Below are positions 1 to 6,266 of a stretch of DNA of 7,923 bases, in pieces. The stretch lies in assembly GCA_003454665.1 (NCBI GenBank), contig DMKB01000040.1:1-7923 (forward strand). Reading direction: 5' to 3'. The translations under genes were made by a program, and so were the position numbers. The notes beneath the pieces were generated by a model. The model ran no database searches. It had not been told where the DNA came from and saw nothing but the letters and a program-made list of their open reading frames with translations. This DNA is from Nitrospiraceae bacterium (GTDB lineage: Bacteria > Nitrospirota > UBA9217). Numbering within the stretch: the first letter of the stretch is position 1; each line of letters opens with the position of its first letter.

Positions 1-1
1 G

Positions 2-1924
2 CCGCTCTGGAACCGGAAGACCTATACCGACACCTACAGCGTATACGCCAGTGACGTCATGGTCGGACTCGGCTATCCAGGGGCGGAAGACCCGATCACC
101 GGCGCGGGTTCGGCAGTCCATGTAAAGAGCAGAATATGCCTTTCCTGCCACGACGGGACCATTGCCATCGGCTCCCTGCAGAATATCCCTGCAGGCTTTT
201 CCGGTGACATCCCGATGGTGAGCGGCGTTACCACGATGCCGCTGACGGCCGCCGGCTACATCGGACTGGACCTGCGGGACGACCATCCCGTTGCGGTGCA
301 GTATCGCTCCGGCGCCCCTCCCGGGAATGACCCGGAACTCAAGGGCACCCCTTCAAACACCAAGATCAGACTCTACACCGCCGGTGCGAACACTTACGTT
401 GAATGCACCACGTGCCACGATTCTCACGACAACGTGAACGGCAATTTTCTGGTCATGTCGAATTCCCAATCTGGGCTCTGTATCGGCTGCCATACGAAGA
501 CCGGTTTTGAGTCTTCCAGCATTCATGCTACGGCGGCTCTTGGTTACACGCCTCCGAACGAGGCAGGCGGTTTTATCGGGAACACGGTTGGTGAAGTGAA
601 ATGCATGAACTGCCACTTCCCGCACAAGGCAGGAGTCTCGGATACTGCCAAGACAACGCCCGCTCCCGCCCGGGGGACGTATTTGATGTCCTTCAAAGAG
701 GAGCAGAGCTGCTTCAACACGAACCTTGACCGCTGGGGAACGGCCGGATCAGCCGGCGTCTGCCATGGGAGCGGCGGCACCAAGAATATCCAGTCCCTTG
801 TCAACGGCACGAAGACCTATGATCACGCCATTACCGAGGTGAGCATGGAAGGACGGCACGAGGCAACGGAAGGCCAGGCCAAAGGATGGATCAACGCCGC
901 CGGATCACTCGCCGACTGGCATGCAGAATGCGCTGACTGCCATAACCCCCACACTGCCGGGAGCGCTCTCCATACACCGGGCGGCATCAACGGCAACAGG
1001 GCAGACAGTACGACGAGCCCGCTCTACGGCACGGGTGGGGTCAACGTGGTGGGCTGGCCGACCTGGACATTACTCACCAACGGCAGTTATTCCTATCTCG
1101 AGCCGAGAGGGGTCATCACGAATACGAGCACCGGCGTGACGTACGAATACCAGATTTGCTTCAAGTGCCATACCGATTTTGCCTGGGGCGCCGGCACCGT
1201 GCCGACAGCGCCCTCAGATTTGTCACTGATGACGAACGCAGCTGTCGAATTCAACCCGGGCAACAACTCCGTACATCCCGTCGTGAATACGCTGCTCAAC
1301 AAGACCAGTAATGTAACACCGGAGCAACTGACTGCTGGGCAGATGAAGACGGCCCCCATAGACTGGTCCAACGTCGGCAACCAGACCATGTACTGCTCGG
1401 ACTGCCACGGAAACGACGCGGCCTCGCCTGTTGGTCCTCACGGCTCGAATAACAGGAGTCTCTTGAAGGGGGGGACCTACCCCCTCAATGGCAGCGGCGT
1501 TCTCTGGAGCCTCAATGATTTTAATGTAGCTGCGGGAACGGGACCTGCCGGTCTTCTGTGCCTCGATTGTCATCCGATGATGACGGGTGCGAACACCTGG
1601 GCGAATAATGTCCATGATGTACATTACAGTTACTATACGAACTCCGGCACGCCTGCTGGGAGTAATATTACCTGCGTTGTTTGCCATACGGGAAGGCCCC
1701 ATGGGGCGCGACGATCGAGGCTCATCGTCTACTCGAGTGAGAACCAGCCCTATGATTATGACGGTGCTGGAACTGCAGCAGGTGTCGTGAACGGTTTCAT
1801 AAAGGCGGCAGGTCCAACAAGCTATGGTACGGGTAATTGTTCTACCTTGGCCGTTATTCCCGGTGGATCAGGTCCGGATCCCTGCAGCGGCGGACACGGC
1901 ACTGCTCCCATAGGAGAACCATAA
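2..1924 (+). CDS. Multiheme c-type cytochrome, 5'-truncated by the window edge
   Basis: The reading frame is open from base 2, so the true start and signal peptide lie upstream; the first ATG (59) is probably internal, because the preceding codons already read like the family (PLWNR...). Counting from that ATG (621 residues), nine CXXCH heme sites are visible at residues 27, 116, 141, 182, 291, 367, 446, 501 and 539. Two further cysteine pairs look like expanded sites: C218/C235-H236 (CX16CH) and C609-X3-H613 preceded by C594. The visible part has 26 histidines, enough for bis-His coordination of most hemes. Its style resembles doubled-CXXCH (cytochrome c3-like) proteins of the periplasm or outer surface that carry electrons in anaerobic respiration; the redox partner cannot be told. 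No C-terminal membrane anchor is seen. resB and ccsA follow on the same strand and may be its maturation factors. Identity as a multiheme cytochrome is secure; specific function unknown. Confidence 0.93.
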   Translation, partial: PLWNRKTYTDTYSVYASDVMVGLGYPGAEDPITGAGSAVHVKSRICLSCHDGTIAIGSLQNIPAGFSGDIPMVSGVTTMPLTAAGYIGLDLRDDHPVAVQYRSGAPPGNDPELKGTPSNTKIRLYTAGANTYVECTTCHDSHDNVNGNFLVMSNSQSGLCIGCHTKTGFESSSIHATAALGYTPPNEAGGFIGNTVGEVKCMNCHFPHKAGVSDTAKTTPAPARGTYLMSFKEEQSCFNTNLDRWGTAGSAGVCHGSGGTKNIQSLVNGTKTYDHAITEVSMEGRHEATEGQAKGWINAAGSLADWHAECADCHNPHTAGSALHTPGGINGNRADSTTSPLYGTGGVNVVGWPTWTLLTNGSYSYLEPRGVITNTSTGVTYEYQICFKCHTDFAWGAGTVPTAPSDLSLMTNAAVEFNPGNNSVHPVVNTLLNKTSNVTPEQLTAGQMKTAPIDWSNVGNQTMYCSDCHGNDAASPVGPHGSNNRSLLKGGTYPLNGSGVLWSLNDFNVAAGTGPAGLLCLDCHPMMTGANTWANNVHDVHYSYYTNSGTPAGSNITCVVCHTGRPHGARRSRLIVYSSENQPYDYDGAGTAAGVVNGFIKAAGPTSYGTGNCSTLAVIPGGSGPDPCSGGHGTAPIGEP

Positions 1925-1997
1925 CCGTGTACGGAGGCCAAAGAGGTATTCGTTACACCGAAAACTAACTTGCTCATGCCAGGCAGAAGCATCAGAA

Positions 1998-3068
1998 GTG
2001 AGGAAAAAGATCAAGAGAATTCTCACGTCTCCGAAAATTGTCGTTTCCCTCATCATCACGACCCTCGCGGCGAGTTTCGCCGGAGTGCTCATTCCCCAGT
2101 CAGCGTTCAGGAGCGCACAGTATTTTGAGAACTGGAAAGCAGACAGTCCTTTCACGTACGCTCTTGTAGACCTGTTCGGCCTCAACAGGGTATTTTCCTC
2201 CCCCTTGTTTCTCGTTCTCGTCCTGCTGCTTACCCTTTTGCTCTGCTATTCCGTTTATCTGCAAGGTTCAGTCCTCGTTAAAAAACAGAAGATCAATGTC
2301 AGAAAGTGGGGCAGATTTCTCTTCCATGTTGGTCTTCTTGTCGTTTTACTTGCATCTATGTATACCCTGGCGTTCCAGAAGAGGGGCTTCGTCCAGATTA
2401 TCGAAAGTGATACCTATGTAGGCGATGAAAAATCACTGCTGGCAAAAGAAGTGGGGGTCTTTGCGAAAGGATTTGTTCCAGGCTTCAGAATACGGCTGGA
2501 CCGATTCGAGCATTCCTACTGGGAAGACGGCTCCATAAAGGAGTTGAAGAGTCTTATTACGGTGAGTGAAAACAACAGCGATGAGACGGTGACGCTCGCT
2601 ATCAATAAGACGATTTCCGTCAAGGGGGTCAAGCTGTATCAGGCGCGCAGTTACGGGTATACGCTTTCGTTTCTCTTCAAGAGAAAGAATGAAGAGAAAT
2701 TTTATACGCATTTTAACATCGTGACCCCTCCGAAACTGGAAAAACCGTATGACGGGGTATCGGACATTCCCTCGACCGGTTATATTCTCAGGATGAAATT
2801 TTATCCTGACGTTACGAAACAATCCTTTTACCTGAACAGACCTGCATTACGCCTGACCATAGAGCGGGGCAGCGAAACACGCAGCGGGATGGTCTATCCG
2901 GGGCAGACACTCGCTCTCCCGCAGGGGGAGCAGCTCATCTGGACTGCTATACGGCCCTGGAGCGGGATCCGGCTCGTGGAAAGCAGGGGAACGCCCGTGG
3001 TGTTCTTCGGTTTTGCCCTGCTGATTGCAGGTCTCATAGTGCTTTATTTAATCCCGCAAAACAGGTAG
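1998..3068 (+). CDS. resB: ResB-like cytochrome c biogenesis protein (System II, Ccs1/CcsB)
   Basis: ResB works with CcsA/ResC in the cytoplasmic membrane to move heme outward and attach it to apocytochrome c CXXCH motifs. The 356-residue product has the ResB layout: a TM helix near residues 13-33 ending in LIPQ, a second near 67-92, a third near 106-126, a long extracytoplasmic domain of about 200 residues, and a last TM helix near 333-353. His110 in GRFLFHVGLL of the third helix sits where the heme-binding TM histidine of CcsB is expected (family-based inference). The start used is GTG at 1998, because no convincing upstream start is in frame although the frame stays open back to the cytochrome stop; its Shine-Dalgarno is weak. 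It lies 73 bases after the cytochrome and 8 bases before ccsA, so the three are probably co-transcribed. The protein is compact compared with many ResB proteins of over 400 residues. Confidence 0.87.
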   Translation: MRKKIKRILTSPKIVVSLIITTLAASFAGVLIPQSAFRSAQYFENWKADSPFTYALVDLFGLNRVFSSPLFLVLVLLLTLLLCYSVYLQGSVLVKKQKINVRKWGRFLFHVGLLVVLLASMYTLAFQKRGFVQIIESDTYVGDEKSLLAKEVGVFAKGFVPGFRIRLDRFEHSYWEDGSIKELKSLITVSENNSDETVTLAINKTISVKGVKLYQARSYGYTLSFLFKRKNEEKFYTHFNIVTPPKLEKPYDGVSDIPSTGYILRMKFYPDVTKQSFYLNRPALRLTIERGSETRSGMVYPGQTLALPQGEQLIWTAIRPWSGIRLVESRGTPVVFFGFALLIAGLIVLYLIPQNR

Positions 3069-3076
3069 AATAACCC

Positions 3077-3904
3077 ATGGAACTTCTGCTATGGGAAGTG
3101 ACCCTTCACTGGGCCTCCGTAGTCCTGTATGTAACTGCTGGCGTCATCTTCAGCATCGTCACGGTTTTTGGAAAAGACAGGCTGTATCTCTGGGCGGTCC
3201 GGATTTCTTTTGCCGGGCTTGTCCCGCATTCAGCTGCAATCCTGATACGGTGGATTGCATCGGGCCACGGCCCGTATATGCTCAGGTACGAGGTGTTGTC
3301 ATCGAATGCCTGGGTCTTTATCGTGATGTTTCTCGCCTTCGCGGCAAAGGTTCGCAAGATCCGCTTTGCCGGCATGATCGTCCTTCCCTATGCCTTCCTG
3401 ACGATGACCTATGGACTGTTTTCCAATCCCGAGATAAAAAGGCTTCCGCCTTCGCTGCAAAGCATCTGGCTTGTTCTGCACGTTTCATTCTATAAACTGG
3501 CGGTGGGTGCGATCCTCATATCGGTTGCTGCGGCGATTTTTTATCTGGTAAAAGAGCGACGAGGTGAAAGTGGAGTGCTCATTCGGTTGCCGGGACTGGA
3601 TGCATTGGACCATTACAGTCACCGCTTTGCAACCTTCGGTTTTACCTTCTGGAGTATCGGGATCATATCAGGATCCATCTGGGCACATCAGAGTTGGGGA
3701 CGATACTGGGGATGGGACCCCATAGAGACGTGGTCGTTTATTACCTGGCTTTTTTACGGTTTTTATTTGCATATGCGTTTTTTCTTCCGGTGGACAGACA
3801 AGAAGGCCGCATGGCTCGTCATTGGATGTTTTCTGCTGTCATTCACGACGGCCTTCGTCATTCCTTTTGTTGCCCGGTCGGTCCATAGTTCCTATTTTAC
3901 CTGA
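3077..3904 (+). CDS. ccsA: CcsA/ResC cytochrome c assembly protein with WWD heme-handling motif
   Basis: CcsA is the catalytic half of the System II cytochrome c synthase; it presents heme to apocytochromes at the outer face of the membrane. The 275-residue protein is strongly hydrophobic with about eight predicted TM helices and carries the tryptophan-rich WWD signature at residues 202-220 (WGRYWGWDPIETWS core). His135 and His270 flank the motif as the expected external heme-iron ligands, and His232 follows it as the expected TM histidine. From memory, their mutual spacing (135 and 38 residues to the last His) matches that described for fused CcsBA of Helicobacter hepaticus. The ATG at 3077 is 8 bases after the resB stop; a short AGG overlapping that stop could serve as Shine-Dalgarno, suggesting translational coupling. 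ResB and CcsA are separate proteins here rather than fused. It could equally be named resC or ccsB, since naming varies. Confidence 0.93.
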   Translation: MELLLWEVTLHWASVVLYVTAGVIFSIVTVFGKDRLYLWAVRISFAGLVPHSAAILIRWIASGHGPYMLRYEVLSSNAWVFIVMFLAFAAKVRKIRFAGMIVLPYAFLTMTYGLFSNPEIKRLPPSLQSIWLVLHVSFYKLAVGAILISVAAAIFYLVKERRGESGVLIRLPGLDALDHYSHRFATFGFTFWSIGIISGSIWAHQSWGRYWGWDPIETWSFITWLFYGFYLHMRFFFRWTDKKAAWLVIGCFLLSFTTAFVIPFVARSVHSSYFT

Positions 3905-4017
3905 TCAATGCGTGTTCCGGCGCAATCTCTATGAAAAGCCTCAACACCGTCCTTCCCTGGTCGGATTCTGCCTGATGGCGAACATCCTGTCGGCTCCGGG
4001 CGCGAGGTCTGCTTTGC

Positions 4018-4048
4018 AAAAAAAAAGCCCCCGCTGATGCGGGGGCTT
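4018..4048 (-). terminator. Intrinsic terminator of the 4078-5280 minus-strand gene
   Basis: A perfect 10-bp stem (AAGCCCCCGC at 4025-4034 pairing with GCGGGGGCTT at 4039-4048) closes a 4-base loop. Read on the minus strand it is followed by nine consecutive T residues (A tract at 4018-4026 on the plus strand). It begins 29 bases past the stop of the minus-strand gene. There is no T tract in the plus direction, so it should work mainly for the minus-strand gene, although the GC-rich stem may also slow transcription arriving from ccsA. Confidence 0.93.
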
Positions 4049-4077
4049 GGTCGGGTATCCTAGCTGCCACCGGGGAA

Positions 4078-5280
4078 CTAGGGCTGCTGTTTCTTTGTCA
4101 CTCGCAGCTCCAGCGTGTTGGCAGTCGAGCCGGTGACTTCCACGGCGAATGAGCCGAAGTTCTTGAGGACCAACTCGTCCGAAAGGACCTGCGCGCTGTG
4201 TTTGGAGTCAACCTGGATCTTGGCCGTGGACCCGCGGAAGCTCCGTTCGTGCAGTTCTTTGATCCCGCGTACCTGCTTGCGCAGCACGCTCTTGAACTTC
4301 ACGAACTGGGACTTGGTCAGGCCTTGGATGGTGATGTTGATCGGCCTGGTGCCGCCCACCTCTTTCGCGTACACCGCCAGTATTTTCGTGAGCATCTCGT
4401 CAGCTGCTTTCTTCGCCGCCTTTTTGAGGGCATCCACGCCTGCACTCATTTCGCTAATGTGGACTGCTGCGGCGTGGGACGTGGCAGATGCGATGATCTG
4501 GCCGGTGTCCGTGCGCACCGCACGCGCCGAGAGGTCTGCCTGGACCGAGATCATCCCGCCGCCCACGGTACCGTACGTCTTTGCCACTGCTTTTCCGATG
4601 ATCACCACCTCAGCCGCGGCCTGCTTGCCGAGCCTGCGCGCCTGTCCCGACGAGAGACTTTGCACCTTATACGCCCTGGTGACCCTGATGTCCCGCGCGG
4701 CGGCTGCATGATCGACGAATTCAAAGCCCTTTGACGTGAAGGTATCGATAAAGGAGTTTTCGACCGCCCCGATGTCGGACTCGCCACCCTGACCCGCGCC
4801 CCGACCCTTCCACCACCATGCATTGACCTCCTTGTCGATATTTTGCTCCGAGATCATGATCATGGTCCTTGGTTTGTGCACCCGGCCGAGGAGAATGCCG
4901 ATTGCCGAGAGATCGCCTTCAAGCTTCTGGAGCGATACTTCGGCGGTAATACGAACGCGGAGGAGCGTGCCTTCCACGACTTCCCCCGTGACATTGTACC
5001 GCTTGATATACCCCATGGTCTGCGACAGAATCTTATCGCTGATGAGCTGGTAATTTTCGACCTGGGTCTGGGAATCGATCAGGATGCCGATCGCCTGCTC
5101 GATTGCCCGCTTCTGGGCGTCCTCGAGGGCCTGGTCGCGGGCGATGTCCATGGCGCCCTGCTGCACAACGGCCACACCCTCGGCCGCGACGGTCCGGGAA
5201 TCCTGTCCGAACGCTGTCGGCGCGGTTATTCCTAGCAGTAAGAAAGGCAGGATAAAAACCATCCTCATGTGACGAAGCAT
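4078..5280 (-). CDS. Exported protein with FlgT/LPP20-like N-terminal region, function unknown
   Basis: The product is 400 residues. The ATG at 5280 is chosen because an AAGGAGGT lies 6 bases before it and a typical signal peptide follows at once (basic MLRHMR, hydrophobic 8-20, likely cleavage after AFG at residue 25). Residues 29-125 (AEGVAVVQQGAMDIARDQAL, then VEGTLLRVRITAEV) resemble the N-terminal domain of flagellar assembly protein FlgT and the LPP20 group. Residues 138-305 form an alpha/beta region with a tryptophan run (NAWWWKG, 153-158), a glycine-rich stretch, and GKQAAAEVVIIGKAVA reminiscent of CsgG/LpoB-type periplasmic domains. Residues 313-397 look like a second small alpha/beta domain. 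No lipobox is seen, so it is probably a soluble periplasmic or envelope-associated protein. It stands alone between two plus-strand operons with its own promoter and terminator, and no flagellar gene is near. Family assignment is by pattern memory and tentative. Confidence 0.8.
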   Translation of the reverse strand: MLRHMRMVFILPFLLLGITAPTAFGQDSRTVAAEGVAVVQQGAMDIARDQALEDAQKRAIEQAIGILIDSQTQVENYQLISDKILSQTMGYIKRYNVTGEVVEGTLLRVRITAEVSLQKLEGDLSAIGILLGRVHKPRTMIMISEQNIDKEVNAWWWKGRGAGQGGESDIGAVENSFIDTFTSKGFEFVDHAAAARDIRVTRAYKVQSLSSGQARRLGKQAAAEVVIIGKAVAKTYGTVGGGMISVQADLSARAVRTDTGQIIASATSHAAAVHISEMSAGVDALKKAAKKAADEMLTKILAVYAKEVGGTRPINITIQGLTKSQFVKFKSVLRKQVRGIKELHERSFRGSTAKIQVDSKHSAQVLSDELVLKNFGSFAVEVTGSTANTLELRVTKKQQP

Positions 5281-5286
5281 TGCTCT

Positions 5287-5294
5287 ACCTCCTT
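5287..5294 (-). promoter_or_regulatory. Strong Shine-Dalgarno that fixes the minus-strand gene start
   Basis: On the minus strand the sequence reads AAGGAGGT, then 6 bases, then ATG at 5280. This near-consensus site decides in favour of the 400-residue protein over a start 20 codons upstream (5340), which has no signal peptide at its N-terminus and lacks such a site. Confidence 0.9.
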
Positions 5295-5375
5295 GAACAC
5301 TATTGAGTTTATGCATTTCAACCTCGGCTGCGTTACCCACAGCGCCGATGTGAGATTAGCGAACGATTCATGCTC

Positions 5376-5397
5376 TGATTAGTATGTATACCAATCA
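5376..5397. promoter_or_regulatory. 22-bp near-palindrome, candidate operator
   Basis: The two arms TGATTaGTAT and ATACcAATCA pair at 9 of 11 positions around the centre. The site lies about 80-115 bases before the start of the minus-strand gene, overlaps the -10 of a possible proximal promoter, and is just downstream of the better promoter at 5450-5478. The right arm read on the minus strand (ATTGGTATAC) resembles half-sites of GntR-family regulators, but no regulator is encoded in the window. Function is inferred from symmetry and position only. Confidence 0.5.
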
Positions 5398-5411
5398 GCG
5401 CCCTTTTTCAA
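5385..5411 (-). promoter_or_regulatory. Possible proximal promoter for the minus-strand gene
   Basis: Read on the minus strand: TTGAAA at 5411-5406, then 15 bases, then TATACA at 5390-5385. The -35 is good, but the spacer is short and the -10 moderate. It overlaps the near-palindrome, so if active it would be blocked by a protein bound there. Weaker than the distal candidate. Confidence 0.35.
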
Positions 5412-5449
5412 GGGAATATTCACCTTTCGGCCATTTATTTGATGTTCTC

Positions 5450-5478
5450 ACTATAGCAGAGGCGTTGTCAGCGGTCAA
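5450..5478 (-). promoter_or_regulatory. Candidate sigma70 promoter for the minus-strand gene
   Basis: Read on the minus strand: TTGACC (5478-5473), a 17-base spacer, then TATAGT (5455-5450). Each hexamer matches the consensus at 5 of 6 positions with ideal spacing. Transcription would start near 5443, giving a leader of about 160 bases that includes the 22-bp near-palindrome. Confidence 0.6.
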
Positions 5479-5601
5479 GTAAGGGAATAATCAACATCGG
5501 GTACTATTCACGTCCTCAATGAGGGTCGGGTAACTGCTTCCGGCGTGGCATACCGATGTCCGGCGGACCGACGCGGTGTCTGCGTATGCCCATAAATTTT
5601 C

Positions 5602-5630
5602 TGGATATTTTGCGGGAGAGATGTTAAAAT
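5602..5630 (+). promoter_or_regulatory. Candidate extended -10 promoter for acpS
   Basis: TGGATA (5602-5607, 4 of 6 match to the -35 consensus), a 17-base spacer, then TAAAAT (5625-5630, 5 of 6) preceded by TG at the extended -10 position (5622-5623). Transcription would start near 5637, leaving a leader of about 140 bases before acpS. It would probably drive acpS and nnr together. Confidence 0.45.
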
Positions 5631-5778
5631 CAAAAACAAGCGTTCCTTTTTTTTACCCGATTTGCCATACGAAGAGTGATGAGTGAGCTGCGTGTCCCGA
5701 CGGATGCGCGTACGCCTGTGGCTCTTGCTTTATTCAGGTATTGTGTGCTGTGCTTTGGTTTTTCACAATGGGGGTTCT

Positions 5779-6153
5779 ATGATTATCGGTATCGGCGTTG
5801 ACCTGGTAAAAATTGACCGTATCGACAAGGCAGGAAAAAACCATACCGCCTTTCTCGAGCGCGTATTTACGGAACGGGAGCGAGCGTACTGCAAGCGACA
5901 GAAGTATCCTGCCCAGCATTTCGCGGCGCGGTTCGCCGCCAAGGAGGCACTGCTCAAGGCCTTCGGCACGGGATTGAGCGCGGGCATGAAATGGACGGAC
6001 ATCGAGGTGCTCCACGGAGAAGGGGGCGGGCCGATCGTGAACCTCGACGGCAGGGTGAAGGACCTCGCGGACCTGAAGGGCGTTAAGCAGGTGATGATCA
6101 GCTACTCCCATGATGAAGGATACGCCGTGGCGCAGGCAGTGCTCGTTGAATAG
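5779..6153 (+). CDS. acpS: Holo-[acyl-carrier-protein] synthase
   Basis: AcpS transfers the 4'-phosphopantetheine arm of coenzyme A to a serine of apo-ACP, activating it for fatty acid synthesis in the cytoplasm. The 124-residue product has the usual family length and landmarks: MIIGIGVDLVKIDRI at the start with the magnesium-binding Asp8, FTERERAYC at 30-38, HFAARFAAKEALLKAFGTG at 48-65 containing the second metal ligand Glu56, and SYSHDEGYAVAQAVL at 108-122. The ATG at 5779 is chosen because homologues begin at exactly this MIIGIGxD motif; a GGGGG at 5770-5774 is a poor but possible Shine-Dalgarno. An in-frame GTG at 5683 would add a 32-residue hydrophobic leader not expected in this enzyme. 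nnr follows 113 bases downstream on the same strand, a common pairing in bacteria. Confidence 0.96.
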   Translation: MIIGIGVDLVKIDRIDKAGKNHTAFLERVFTERERAYCKRQKYPAQHFAARFAAKEALLKAFGTGLSAGMKWTDIEVLHGEGGGPIVNLDGRVKDLADLKGVKQVMISYSHDEGYAVAQAVLVE

Positions 6154-6266
6154 ATGCACCCGGTATGCCTCACGACCGGATCGGTGGCGAGAGGATACAG
6201 GTATAGCTCATACATCCTTTCCGCCTCTGACGTTCTCCTTCGTGTTCATTCGGATACACAGAGATC

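Larger units (their letters stand above)
5281..5778. other. Divergent intergenic region (498 bases)
   Basis: This gene-free stretch separates the minus-strand exported-protein gene from acpS. It holds the Shine-Dalgarno, two candidate promoters and near-palindrome listed for the minus-strand gene and one extended -10 promoter for acpS. The part from about 5495 to 5600 shows only small inverted pairs (for example GTCCG/CGGAC near 5557) that I cannot interpret. A short T run at 5647-5654 has no stem before it. No convincing small coding gene or riboswitch is visible. Confidence 0.6.

Noticed and set aside
710..766. Frameshift as the explanation for the split heme motif at C218/C235
   Set aside because: The frame is intact through the insertion and CXXCH sites are read in the same frame on both sides, so no compensating shift is needed.
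3822..4037. Open frame overlapping the end of ccsA and running into the terminator
   Set aside because: It overlaps ccsA in another frame, lacks a ribosome site, and ends within the terminator hairpin.
5281..5340. Upstream in-frame start (ATG at 5340) for the minus-strand exported protein
   Set aside because: It would add 20 residues before the signal peptide and lacks a good Shine-Dalgarno, whereas the ATG at 5280 has AAGGAGGT 6 bases upstream.
5647..5654. Run of eight T residues as a plus-strand terminator
   Set aside because: No stem precedes it, and it sits just downstream of the candidate acpS promoter.
5683..5778. N-terminal extension of acpS from a GTG at 5683, or a small hydrophobic peptide
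   Set aside because: AcpS homologues begin at MIIGIGxD; the extra 32 residues match nothing in the family, and no separate stop defines a small gene.
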